NCBI GenBank assembly: GCA_022775045.1
Contig: JALFLB010000060.1
Coordinates: forward strand, 81,455-145,454
DNA: 64,000 nucleotides
Source: Agathobacter sp.
Lineage (GTDB): Bacteria; Bacillota; Clostridia; Lachnospirales; Lachnospiraceae
Direction: 5' to 3'
Position numbers and translations under genes: made by a program. The first letter of the stretch is position 1, and every line of letters begins with the position of its first letter. This document shows positions 51,312 through 61,159 of the stretch, one piece after another. A model generated the notes under the pieces. It had not been told where the DNA came from. It did no database searches and was given only the letters and a program-made list of their open reading frames with translations.

Positions 51312-52478
51312 TTATAATCTCCTAATCACTTCCATACACATTCTTCCGTTATGATATGGGCATTTCCAAGGCTCAACGATTGGCTTTCCTTCCACCGGAG
51401 TTCCATCCTGACGTACCAGCCAGAACCACTCTGAGCCCTCACGCGGATCAATCACATGTTCCTTGATAAACTGCCATACAGTCTCTGCCGCCTCTTTGTA
51501 CTCTGTCTTAGACGGATCCTTTTCATACCCGTTTAAAAAGCCAACGATGGTTTCCGCCTGTACCCACCATACGCGATTGGTATCTACCACACCCTTCTCA
51601 CATTCATTGGCAAGGGAATGTCCGTCAAAAGCAACTTCATAAATATTCTGAGTCAGCGCTTTTGTAATCGGTGTCATTTTCCGACTGTATGCTTCCTCAC
51701 CAAGGACCTCCACACCACGGTCAATCAGCCAGGCTGTCTCGATATCATGTCCGTAAGAATGTAAGTCAATCAAGCTGTTATAATTCTTATCAAAAAATAC
51801 TTCCTGACGTTTACGTGCCGGATCATACACTTTATCTGCAAACACATCCATGATCCACTCTAACCGCTCCTTCACCTCTGTATCCTTCGACACACGGTAA
51901 AGCTCCGTGTATGCTTCAAATACATGAAGCAGCGTATTCATGGTCTTCTCTGCCAGCACCCCGTTCTCAGATAACTTCTCATTGGATTCCGGCTTAAAAT
52001 CCCTGGTAAAAGCCTCTAAATATCCCTGATCGTCGGTACATTTCTCCTCAATCATATGGAATAGCTGCTTTGCCAGTTCAAGCGCCTCCTCCTTGCCGGA
52101 TGCTTCATAGTAGGAGGAGAGTGCATAAATGCAAAACGCCTGATTGTAGGTATGCTTTGTTGTATCCAATGGCGTACCATCATAATTCATCGACCAGTAA
52201 ATGCCGCCATTTTCGGAATCGATACAGTAATCTTTCAGAAACGCGTATCCGTGATCTGCCTCCTCCAAAAGGCTCTGATCTTTCAAAAGTGTGTAGGCAT
52301 TTGAGAAAAACCACAAAATTCTGCTGTTTAAAATGCAGCCCTTCTCAGCCTTCTTATCAAGTTTGAGGTCGTAACTGAGATATCCATAGTATCCGCCATA
52401 CTCATCGTCACGAAGACCTTTCCAAAACGGAATAATATCTGATACCAGATGGTCTCTTATTTCATCTTTCATACTCAT
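51312..52478 (-). CDS. Cellobiose 2-epimerase (AGE family)
   Basis: DEYGGYYGYLSYDLKLDKKAEKGCILNSRILWFFSNAY; HSYGHDIETAWLIDRG; RVWWVQAETIVGFLNGY. Start set to ATG 52478. Confidence 0.93.
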   Translation of the reverse strand: MSMKDEIRDHLVSDIIPFWKGLRDDEYGGYYGYLSYDLKLDKKAEKGCILNSRILWFFSNAYTLLKDQSLLEEADHGYAFLKDYCIDSENGGIYWSMNYDGTPLDTTKHTYNQAFCIYALSSYYEASGKEEALELAKQLFHMIEEKCTDDQGYLEAFTRDFKPESNEKLSENGVLAEKTMNTLLHVFEAYTELYRVSKDTEVKERLEWIMDVFADKVYDPARKRQEVFFDKNYNSLIDLHSYGHDIETAWLIDRGVEVLGEEAYSRKMTPITKALTQNIYEVAFDGHSLANECEKGVVDTNRVWWVQAETIVGFLNGYEKDPSKTEYKEAAETVWQFIKEHVIDPREGSEWFWLVRQDGTPVEGKPIVEPWKCPYHNGRMCMEVIRRL

Positions 52479-52512
52479 AGTCGCTGATTCCTTTGCTTTT
52501 ATCAATTTTATC

Positions 52513-53379
52513 TTATCCCTTAACTGCTCCTGCTGTAATTCCACTGTAAATCTGCTTCTGGCAGAGAATAAATACAATCAGTGCCGGAAGAAGTGTAATA
52601 ATAACACCTGCACAAATCAGGTTGTACTGGCTTCCCATTGGTCCCACAAAGGTGTAAAGAGACTGTGCCATCGTACGAATATCCTTGGTGATCAGGTAAA
52701 GGCTGGCTGCATAATACTCGTTGTAAATACCAACACCCTTTAAAATACATGCCGTTACAATTGCCGGCTTTAAAAGCGGAAGAATGATTTTCCAATAAAT
52801 AGTCCAGTAGGAAGCACCATCCACGATTGCTGATTCATCCAGAGACTGCGATATATTTTCCATAAACTGAATAAAAATATAAATCGAGATAACGTCCGTT
52901 CCACAACTCATGATGATGTATCCATACAGATGATCAACCAGATTGAGTGCGCTCATGATATTGAACACTGTTACCTGCATTGCGACTGCCGGAAGCAGCG
53001 AAGCCACCATAAACAGGTTACGGATCAGTCCATTGCCCGGGAACTTAAAACGATCAAGTACATAGGCAAGCTGTGTTCCGATAATGACGGAAACAAGAAG
53101 TACACATACCATGACAATAACAGAATTCAAAAATGCGCGTCCCATGTTTGCCGTTGTAAACGCCTTGATAAAGTTATCAAAGTTCAGAAAGTTCTCCGGA
53201 AGCGTCATTACGCTGGTTGCCTGATATTCTTCCTTTGTCTTAAACGCAGTAATTACACAGGTAATAATCGGCACTACCGCTACCATGGAAAAGAAAATCA
53301 GGATAACATATTTTAAAACTCCCCAAATGATTGAGCCAACAGAAAACTGTCTACCGGATTTGGTTGTCATTACTGCCAT
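52513..53379 (-). CDS. Carbohydrate ABC transporter permease (mannan oligosaccharide importer)
   Basis: DESAIVDGASYWTIYWKIILPLLKP loop; start set to ATG 53379. Confidence 0.92.
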   Translation of the reverse strand: MAVMTTKSGRQFSVGSIIWGVLKYVILIFFSMVAVVPIITCVITAFKTKEEYQATSVMTLPENFLNFDNFIKAFTTANMGRAFLNSVIVMVCVLLVSVIIGTQLAYVLDRFKFPGNGLIRNLFMVASLLPAVAMQVTVFNIMSALNLVDHLYGYIIMSCGTDVISIYIFIQFMENISQSLDESAIVDGASYWTIYWKIILPLLKPAIVTACILKGVGIYNEYYAASLYLITKDIRTMAQSLYTFVGPMGSQYNLICAGVIITLLPALIVFILCQKQIYSGITAGAVKG

Positions 53380-53380
53380 C

Positions 53381-54400
53381 TTAGTTCCCCCCTTTCGCCA
53401 TAGCCTTCTTGGTCTGCTTTTCCGCTTTGAGGCGTGCCTTTTTCGCCTTGTAGGACTCCTCGTCCGAGTCCGCCTCACGAAATACATACTTGAAAAACAG
53501 CTGTTGTAAAAGTGCGCAAACCAGAATGATCACAAGAAGGACAACTGCCATTGCGGAAGCAAGGCCTACCTTCTGGGATACATGAGCGATGCGGTTCATG
53601 ATTACGAAGTATGTTCCTGTTCCATTTCCACCGTTTGTGATAACGTAAGGAGGCTCAAAAGCACTGAGGGAACCTGTAATAGAAAGAATAATGTTAAGTG
53701 TTACAATTGTTTTGATGCTCGGCAAAATAATATGCCGGAACTGTTGTAATTTATTTGCACCATCCAGGTTGGCAGCTTCATACAACTCTGCATCCACAGA
53801 CATGATCGCTCCGATGAAGAGTACCATCATCTGTCCCATATAACGCCAGACAGAAGTCGCCACCAGAGACCAGTTGTTTACACTGGTATCCTTTAACCAG
53901 TATGGAAGATTATCCAACTCAAATCCACACCACTGAAGAATCGTATCTAATACAAATCCTCTTGTGTAGAAAAATTTAAAAATAAAACCGATAGCAATAC
54001 CGCTGATCAGGTATGGGAAGAACAAAAATCCCTTGAAGATGTTGCCGCCCTTCACTTTAAAACTCAATATAGTTGCAAGGAACAATGCAAGCACCAGCTG
54101 AATCAGCGCACCAGCAACATAGTATAAACTCAGTTTCAACGCCCCAAAGCAGTCATCTCGCTTAAATACATCAATATAGTTCTGCCATCCGACAAACTGT
54201 CTTCTCTCCACCGGCGTTGTATATTTCATTTTGTAAAAACTAAACTGTACCATCTTTCCAAATGGCAAGTATGTAAACGTAAAGAGCAGCAATAACGGAA
54301 TGATAATAAATGCAGCGCAGATCAATACCTGCTGCCCTTTTCTGCTCTTTGCCCATCTAACCAGGCTAAATGGTTTCTTTTCTTTAACAGCAGCTGCCAT
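53381..54400 (-). CDS. Carbohydrate ABC transporter permease (mannan oligosaccharide importer)
   Basis: YEAANLDGANKLQQFRHIILPSIK loop; start set to ATG 54400. Confidence 0.92.
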   Translation of the reverse strand: MAAAVKEKKPFSLVRWAKSRKGQQVLICAAFIIIPLLLLFTFTYLPFGKMVQFSFYKMKYTTPVERRQFVGWQNYIDVFKRDDCFGALKLSLYYVAGALIQLVLALFLATILSFKVKGGNIFKGFLFFPYLISGIAIGFIFKFFYTRGFVLDTILQWCGFELDNLPYWLKDTSVNNWSLVATSVWRYMGQMMVLFIGAIMSVDAELYEAANLDGANKLQQFRHIILPSIKTIVTLNIILSITGSLSAFEPPYVITNGGNGTGTYFVIMNRIAHVSQKVGLASAMAVVLLVIILVCALLQQLFFKYVFREADSDEESYKAKKARLKAEKQTKKAMAKGGN

Positions 54401-54486
54401 AATGCCTTCCTCCACTTTTTCTGATGTATTGAGCCAGGAGTATTCCTGGCTCAATCATAATTGGCATGTACACCTGTTCGCTGAAA

Positions 54487-55893
54487 TTATTCTGTAACCT
54501 CTACACCCTCAGCTTCCTGTGCATCGCTCCATGCCTGGTTCCACTCAGCCACAATGTCATCATAGCTCTTAGTTCCAGTTGCTGCAGCCTCAACAACTGC
54601 CTGAAGTCTCACGCCGTCACCATCCTGGTTAATGTTAACCTCAGATGTGCTGTTCAGGGTATTCAGAAGATCTTCCTCGCCCTCAACTGCCGGCTCATCC
54701 TGAAGCATCTCAACATTGTCAAAGGAAAGCTGTGTCTCTGCACCCTTTACAACCGGAAGTGAATATTCATTGTAAGCATATCCGGATCTCTCAACAAGCC
54801 ATTTAACAAAAATCAGTGCAGCCTGTTTCTTGTCGCCCTCAAGGTTTACATTAATACCATATCCTGCATCCGGAGATGCTGCTGCATACTGCTTTCCATT
54901 AACAGAAATTGGGAATGGCATATATCCTACATCATCTGCATTCTCCCCAGCCTGCTTCATCTGTGGAAGAGCCCATGATCCAAGCACCATACATCCGATC
55001 TCACCATTGTTCATCTTTGGCTTAGAACCTTCCCAATCCGTTGTTGTATAGTCGTCCTCTGTCAATCCCTGTGCAACTGCATCGTAAAGGATCTTGTATA
55101 CTGCATATGCATGTGTATCATCACCATAATTCTGGAACGGATCCTTTGTGTGAGCCAGCTTCTGGTTCATATACTTTGCATCACCGGTTGCCGGAATACC
55201 GATATATGCATCCCACTGTCCACTTAATGCCCATCCAGCAGCGTAGTTTGTGTAAAGCGGAATCGCATCTGTATTATCCTTAATCAACTGCAGATCCTTA
55301 AGGAATTCATCCGGAGTCTTTGGAAGTTCTGTGATACCAGCTTCCTCAAATACCTTCTTGTTGTAAACAATACCTCCGGCATTTACCATTGTCGGAATTC
55401 CATATACCTGTTTCTCATACATCAGATTGTCTGCAAAGTTAATAGTCTGTGACATTGTGTCATAATCACCATAGGAAGCAAAGTAATAAGGTAAATCTGC
55501 CTTATCCATTGTCGGGATTCTTACAACCTCATCAAACTCACCGGACTGTAACTGTGTCTGAACTGTCTGCTCATAATCGGTAATCGTTGTAATATTTACC
55601 TTGATATTTGGATACAGTTCATTGAAATCTGCAATGTAAGACTCCCAGTTCTTTCCAGGGTAATCCGCGGTATCCATATCTGTACGATTGTTTGTAAAGG
55701 TAATCTCTGCTGTCAGATCCTTACAATCCTTATCAAGGTCAAGATCGGCATATGAGATAATACCATCTTCCTCCGCTGCTCCTCCCTGTGTGTTGTTGCC
55801 TGCGTTGCCATTGTCTGCTTTGCCTCCGCATGCTGCTGTGGACACAACCATTGCTCCTGCCATTGCAAAAGCTGCTAATCTTTTCAATTTCAT
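54487..55893 (-). CDS. Extracellular solute-binding lipoprotein (mannan oligosaccharide-binding candidate)
   Basis: Lipobox VVSTAACGG; SBP family 1 pattern; first gene of the importer/GH130 operon. Confidence 0.92.
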   Translation of the reverse strand: MKLKRLAAFAMAGAMVVSTAACGGKADNGNAGNNTQGGAAEEDGIISYADLDLDKDCKDLTAEITFTNNRTDMDTADYPGKNWESYIADFNELYPNIKVNITTITDYEQTVQTQLQSGEFDEVVRIPTMDKADLPYYFASYGDYDTMSQTINFADNLMYEKQVYGIPTMVNAGGIVYNKKVFEEAGITELPKTPDEFLKDLQLIKDNTDAIPLYTNYAAGWALSGQWDAYIGIPATGDAKYMNQKLAHTKDPFQNYGDDTHAYAVYKILYDAVAQGLTEDDYTTTDWEGSKPKMNNGEIGCMVLGSWALPQMKQAGENADDVGYMPFPISVNGKQYAAASPDAGYGINVNLEGDKKQAALIFVKWLVERSGYAYNEYSLPVVKGAETQLSFDNVEMLQDEPAVEGEEDLLNTLNSTSEVNINQDGDGVRLQAVVEAAATGTKSYDDIVAEWNQAWSDAQEAEGVEVTE

Positions 55894-56226
55894 ATTTTCT
55901 CCTCCTTAAATATGCATCGCTTTTCTTAAGCTAATTTAAGTATACTTTTATAATTTATTTAATCATCAGTCTTTCTTGCTTTTTATGTTACTTTCTTGCC
56001 ATCAGTGTCATTTTCCCCACTTTTCACAATTTCGTTTCTCTAGTTTTATGCAATATATACAACCTATTTTCCTTTTAATTGTCACTTTCTCTCTTACCTT
56101 CTTGTTGTTTAGCTAATTTTAAGTTAATTCATTAGAGACATTGTTTCTAGAACCATTTTCCTATATAATATTTTTAGAATTCATGTGACTATAATAAAAA
56201 GAGCTTTCAATAGAAGGGGAATGATT

Positions 56227-57177
56227 ATGCAATTAGAGGATTTTGTCAGATTAACATTTACTTCGGGAAACGTTGGGCGGGAAACCATCCTTTCTAATAA
56301 AGAGCGAATCCATTTTTACAATTTTGCAGCATCTATGGCAGAAGACGCCTTTATCCATCTGATCTATGCCGGTTCTTTTCATTTTACTTCCAGTTGCACC
56401 TTTGTTCTGGAAATGCAGCCATGCTTTCAGTTCCTTTATCCCTATGAGGGGAAACTGGAGATTACCTGCAGCGATGGATGTTCCTATAACTGTCAGCCCG
56501 GACACATTCTCTTTCTATCCCCTTCTGACACTTACCATTTCCGCATCAAATCCGGGCAATGCCGCTTCTTTCAAGCCGGTTTTTCCGGCGCGGCACTGAA
56601 AACATACCGCAATTTTCTTCCATGCGATATTACATATTCCAGCTCCGGTTCAGGAGTTTCCTGTCTATCGGACTGTATTGACCACCTGCTTCGCCATGTA
56701 CTCTACCACTCCGAAGCGGATATGGTGATGTATTCCAAATGGATTAACGATATGCTCACCGAACTCAGCGTCTACGAAGCAGAATCCACCCGCCAGCGTG
56801 ATCTGATTCCATCCTATATGCTTGAGATGAAAGAACTGTTCGACCAGGAATATCAGGAGTCTTATACCCTAGAAGCCCTCGAACAGCATTTTGGGAAAAG
56901 CCGCTACCGTCTGTGCCGGGAATTCTCACAATATTTTGGGCAGTCTCCTATTCAATATCTCAATCACCGACGCATAGAAGCCGCCAAAATTCTGCTTCTG
57001 TCTACAGACCTGTCCATTCATGAGGTCGGCTCTTCCGTTGGTATTGAAAACACAAACCATTTTATCAACCTGTTTAAAAAAGAAACAGGAGCCACCCCGC
57101 TTGTATTTAAGCAGGAGGCTCCTGTGGCTATCTCTGAGCTACACTATCCTTATGCACCAGATGCCCACCGACAATGA
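56227..57177 (+). CDS. AraC family transcriptional regulator
   Basis: N-terminal cupin-like region; C-terminal double HTH SIHEVGSSVGIENTNHFINLFKKETGATPLVFK. Divergent from the solute-binding protein gene. Confidence 0.93.
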   Translation: MQLEDFVRLTFTSGNVGRETILSNKERIHFYNFAASMAEDAFIHLIYAGSFHFTSSCTFVLEMQPCFQFLYPYEGKLEITCSDGCSYNCQPGHILFLSPSDTYHFRIKSGQCRFFQAGFSGAALKTYRNFLPCDITYSSSGSGVSCLSDCIDHLLRHVLYHSEADMVMYSKWINDMLTELSVYEAESTRQRDLIPSYMLEMKELFDQEYQESYTLEALEQHFGKSRYRLCREFSQYFGQSPIQYLNHRRIEAAKILLLSTDLSIHEVGSSVGIENTNHFINLFKKETGATPLVFKQEAPVAISELHYPYAPDAHRQ

Positions 57178-58144
57178 ACACGCCGGAGGTATATTTTTCG
57201 TTTGCTATTTTTTTCAGTACCTTGTGAATCGTTCTGCGCGCCATCTCCGAGATATCCACCTCAAACGTTGTAATTTCAATATCACAGATTCCCGGATAGA
57301 GATAATTATCAAAGCCCACAACAGAAATATCTGTCGGAACCTGATACCCCTCTTTTTGGAGCTTCTTGATCAAATACGCCGCCGTCAAATCACTATTACA
57401 AACAAAAGCAGTCGGCATTTCCTTTGGAAGACAAATATTTTTATCCGGGTCAATCATTCCAGTCTCCAGATCACGGTCGTCAATAATCCAGTCTTTTCGA
57501 ATCTCCAGATTATGTTCCATAATAGACTTCTGATATCCCAGATAGCGATCTGTAATACTGTTCGTTGCACAAAGAGTTCCTACGTATGCAATATCCCGGT
57601 GTCCCATATTATATAAATAATTGGTTAACATGTAGCTTCCGTAAAAACTATTTCCAATTACCGTATCCACTTCCCGCTCGTTATCGTAATAATCCATATA
57701 AACAACCGGCACCCCAGCCTCTGCCTCAAGTTTAAGCAGATATTCCCTGCTCATTGCTCCAATCACAACAACTGCATCCGCACTATGTTCCTGCACAAGT
57801 GCCGGTGTCTTTATCGTTGTTATATCATTACAGCTCACCAGTTCTAAAATGGTAAAGCAGCCTCTGCTCACCGCCTTTTTGGTCAGTTCCTGATAAAGCT
57901 GCCAGTAAAAGGATGCATATTTGTCCAGATAGATATCCCGAACGAGAACACCAATATTAAATTTCTTTGAAGCAAACTTCTTTGCTGTCGAAGGTGGCTG
58001 ATACCCCATCTCCTCTGCTAATTGCTTAATTTTTTCTCTTAATTCTTCACTTACACCTTTCTGGTCCGACAGTGCTTTAGATACCGTTACCGTACTTACA
58101 CCTACCACCGCAGCAATGTCAGCCAGTTTTACCGCCTTTGCCAT
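57128..58144 (-). CDS. LacI family transcriptional regulator
   Basis: VKLADIAAVVGVSTVTVSKALSDQKGVSEELREKI HTH plus periplasmic-binding-like core. Confidence 0.94.
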   Translation of the reverse strand: MAKAVKLADIAAVVGVSTVTVSKALSDQKGVSEELREKIKQLAEEMGYQPPSTAKKFASKKFNIGVLVRDIYLDKYASFYWQLYQELTKKAVSRGCFTILELVSCNDITTIKTPALVQEHSADAVVVIGAMSREYLLKLEAEAGVPVVYMDYYDNEREVDTVIGNSFYGSYMLTNYLYNMGHRDIAYVGTLCATNSITDRYLGYQKSIMEHNLEIRKDWIIDDRDLETGMIDPDKNICLPKEMPTAFVCNSDLTAAYLIKKLQKEGYQVPTDISVVGFDNYLYPGICDIEITTFEVDISEMARRTIHKVLKKIANEKYTSGVFIVGGHLVHKDSVAQR

Positions 58145-58156
58145 CTTAACTAATCC

Positions 58157-60364
58157 TCACTTTATTTCATCTTGTGCTTCTGCCACCAGATGATACAGCC
58201 TGCTTTGTGCATCTCCCCACAGATCATCCATCAAAAGTCCTGCCTTCATCAACAGATCGCCTCCAAAAAGGCGGTCCTTGCCTTCGATCCGATAATTTTG
58301 CTCCGGATCCAGCCCCTGCAGGCAAATACAACGGCTGTGAAAATTTGGTCTCCCTATCACCTGAACAAAGGTTACCAGTGCTTCCCTCTTATCCTTGGAT
58401 ACAACAAGATAACAATCATACTCATGATTCTCCTGATAAGAAGCAATCCGATAATAGTCTCCTTCACGCACAAGATCATTATATTTATGATACAACGCAA
58501 CCTGCTTTGGAATCAAGTCCTGATTTTCTTTTGGGATTGTTGTGATATCCAATTCATATCCAAATGTACCGGCCAAAGCGACATTTCCTCTCGTTTCAAA
58601 AGGCGTATTTCTTCCAACCGTATGATTTGGACAGACAGAAACGTGTGCACCAATTGACGAGAGAGGATAGATCAGAGCCGTACCCTCCTGTATTTTCAGT
58701 CTCTCAACCGCATCCGTATCGTCTGAACACCAGATTTGCGGGCTGTAATACAACATTCCCGGATCGAATCTCGCACCACCGCCGGAGCAATTTTCCAATA
58801 GAAGATCCGGGAACTCTGTAATCAGGCGTTCCTGTAGTTCATACACCCCCAGCACATAGCGGTGATAAAGTTCTCCCTGTCTGTCTGCCGGAAGTGCAAA
58901 ACTCCCCATATCCGATAACTGCCGGTTCATATCCCACTTCACATATTCGATATTGGCGCTCCTGAGAATTGCTGCAACTGATTCATACACATAATCACGG
59001 ACTTCCTTGCGGCTTAAATCCAGCACATATTGATTCCGGCTCAAAGCAGCTTCTCTTCCCGGCACAGCAAGCGCCCAGTCCGGATGTTCTTCATAAAGTC
59101 TTGAATCTGGCGAAATCATCTCCGGCTCCATCCAGATACCGAATTTAAGTCCCAGTTTATTTACCCCATCCACCAGATGCTTTAATCCACCGGTAATTTT
59201 CTTCTCATTGACGAACCAGTCCCCAAGGCTTGTCGAATCGTCATTGCGGTTCCCGAACCACCCATCATCCATAACCAGCATCTCGATTCCAAGTTCCGCT
59301 GCTTTTCTTGCAATCGCAAGAAGTTTTTCGGTATCAAAATCAAAATAAGTTGCCTCCCAATTGTTAATCAGAATTGGCCGCTTACTATGGGCATACTTGC
59401 TTCTTATCATATGATTTCGATAAAAATCATGCAGATTCCTTGTCATATTGCCAAGGCCCGCTTCTGAATAAGTCAGCACCACCTCCGGCGCAGTAAAAGC
59501 TTCCCCCTGATTCAGCTTCCAGCAAAAATCCTCCGCATTGATCCCCATCGTTACACGAATCGAATCAAACTGGCTCTTCTCAATCTGTGCGGTAAAATTG
59601 CCGGAATATACAAAATGCATTGCATAGACCTCGCCTTGCTTCTGCGTGGTCTGCGGGTCCATCCATGCAAGAAATGGATGCTCCTGATGAGAACTTTCCC
59701 CGCGAACAGATCCAACACTCTGTTTCCCATATCCAATCTTCTTGCGCTCAATCTGGCGCTCACGTGCCCAAGAACCATGCAGCATCAGCCATTCATAATC
59801 CCGGTCATCCATGTCAATACATGCCGAGTAAACCTTTGTCAGATAGATGTCCTGCTCTCCGGCATTGATGATTCGCACACTTCTTGTAATGACATCTTCC
59901 TTTTCAAAAACCGAGTAAAGCAGTTCTGCTTCCAAACCAAGCACCTGATCCCTACAGGTGAGAATCAATGTCTGACACTCCCCATCCTTGGCAAAAGAAG
60001 CCGGAAGTCCTTCGAGTGCCGGCTTCCCGTCTACAATCTCATGCGACTGATAAGTCAAGCTGACAACAGAATGGCCTTCCTTTGTCCGTACACGGATACA
60101 TCCTTCGCGGTAATCCCCTGCACCGTGCCCCGGATATTCCATCGGGAATGTGTCCATAAACGAACAACGCTCACGGTTGTTGACCGATGGAACAAACGGA
60201 TTTTCTTCCGTCCTCATCAGATATAACGCATCCTGCATACGGAGCTTTGCCCCATAATAAATATGTCCGACAAACTGTTCCTGATCCACTATTCCAATCA
60301 TGTAACTGGTATGTGCACTATCAAGTTTAAAAATTTTTGTTTTCTCATCATATGTAATTGCCAT
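58157..60364 (-). CDS. GH36 alpha-galactosidase
   Basis: 735 aa; LINNWEATYFDFDTEKLLAIARKAAELGIEMLVMDDGWFG; EYVKWDMNRQLSDMGS; LLLENCSGGGARFDPGML. Confidence 0.95.
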   Translation of the reverse strand: MAITYDEKTKIFKLDSAHTSYMIGIVDQEQFVGHIYYGAKLRMQDALYLMRTEENPFVPSVNNRERCSFMDTFPMEYPGHGAGDYREGCIRVRTKEGHSVVSLTYQSHEIVDGKPALEGLPASFAKDGECQTLILTCRDQVLGLEAELLYSVFEKEDVITRSVRIINAGEQDIYLTKVYSACIDMDDRDYEWLMLHGSWARERQIERKKIGYGKQSVGSVRGESSHQEHPFLAWMDPQTTQKQGEVYAMHFVYSGNFTAQIEKSQFDSIRVTMGINAEDFCWKLNQGEAFTAPEVVLTYSEAGLGNMTRNLHDFYRNHMIRSKYAHSKRPILINNWEATYFDFDTEKLLAIARKAAELGIEMLVMDDGWFGNRNDDSTSLGDWFVNEKKITGGLKHLVDGVNKLGLKFGIWMEPEMISPDSRLYEEHPDWALAVPGREAALSRNQYVLDLSRKEVRDYVYESVAAILRSANIEYVKWDMNRQLSDMGSFALPADRQGELYHRYVLGVYELQERLITEFPDLLLENCSGGGARFDPGMLYYSPQIWCSDDTDAVERLKIQEGTALIYPLSSIGAHVSVCPNHTVGRNTPFETRGNVALAGTFGYELDITTIPKENQDLIPKQVALYHKYNDLVREGDYYRIASYQENHEYDCYLVVSKDKREALVTFVQVIGRPNFHSRCICLQGLDPEQNYRIEGKDRLFGGDLLMKAGLLMDDLWGDAQSRLYHLVAEAQDEIK

Positions 60365-60394
60365 ATACCCGATGATCTCCTTATCAATAATTCT

Positions 60395-61132
60395 TTACTC
60401 TTCCCCTAATATTTCTAGAATGAGCGCCGTAGCCAGTTCCCCATGGGCTGCATGATCTTGAATTCCGACTACAGCACCATTCGGATACCAGCCGGATTTC
60501 TGAATCCAATCATTATCTGCCGAAAGACGAATCCCAACAGGATAGGTCTTCCCGCTTTCGATTCCTTTTACATAAACCAGATCATCCTCATATTTTTCAA
60601 TTACTTCCGCCGGCAGATAGCTATTCAGATCTGCCAGATACTCGAATTCTCCGATACTGTAAAGAACATCCTCATCCGCAAAGAACACATCTACAGCTCC
60701 CGCCATCAGCTGCGTCTGTATCGTCTGCAGATTGGACTGGCTTACCGAATCCTCCGCTGTGGGCGAAACACCGAGACTTGCATTGACACTGACCTCTTCT
60801 TTACTCAGATCCACACCATTTTTCTCAAGAAATTCTGTATAAAAAGAATCCTCATCCGCCGGACTTGCCTCCTGCGTTGTATTGACCGCAAGAATGCCAA
60901 GTCCGATATCCTTGGCAAAGATGAAATGCAGAATCAAAAAGAGAACAATTCCAATCAGAAACACGGATACCAGAATATTAATCCCATAATATTCTGCAAT
61001 AAAAGCGATTTTGTCTTTGCCATTCATATCTTTTAGCTTTTCCCGCGTACTTCTCCGATCCTCCGGCTGATAAAAAACAGAATCCTCCGGCAGCTTCGCG
61101 AAATCCGGGCGTACATTCTTCTCATCCTGCAT
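60395..61132 (-). CDS. Single-pass membrane protein of unknown function inside the mannan locus
   Basis: 245 aa; N-terminal cytoplasmic stretch, TM INILVSVFLIGIVLFLILHFIFA, extracytoplasmic domain GLGILAVNTT...TQLMAGAVDVFFADEDVLYSI... Confidence 0.7.
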   Translation of the reverse strand: MQDEKNVRPDFAKLPEDSVFYQPEDRRSTREKLKDMNGKDKIAFIAEYYGINILVSVFLIGIVLFLILHFIFAKDIGLGILAVNTTQEASPADEDSFYTEFLEKNGVDLSKEEVSVNASLGVSPTAEDSVSQSNLQTIQTQLMAGAVDVFFADEDVLYSIGEFEYLADLNSYLPAEVIEKYEDDLVYVKGIESGKTYPVGIRLSADNDWIQKSGWYPNGAVVGIQDHAAHGELATALILEILGEE

Positions 61133-61159
61133 AAATCTTCCTCCACCCCAGGGTATTCT

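Noticed and set aside
51312-52577. Longer N-terminal extensions in the ORF track (for example MYLFSARSRF... on the epimerase and MYFVRRTRTR... on the permease)
   Set aside because: Extensions read through the intergenic region or the preceding gene's end. Internal ATGs with good RBS spacing fit the protein families.
59615-60226. 203-aa plus-strand ORF opposite GH36
   Set aside because: Antisense shadow of a conserved GH36 gene.
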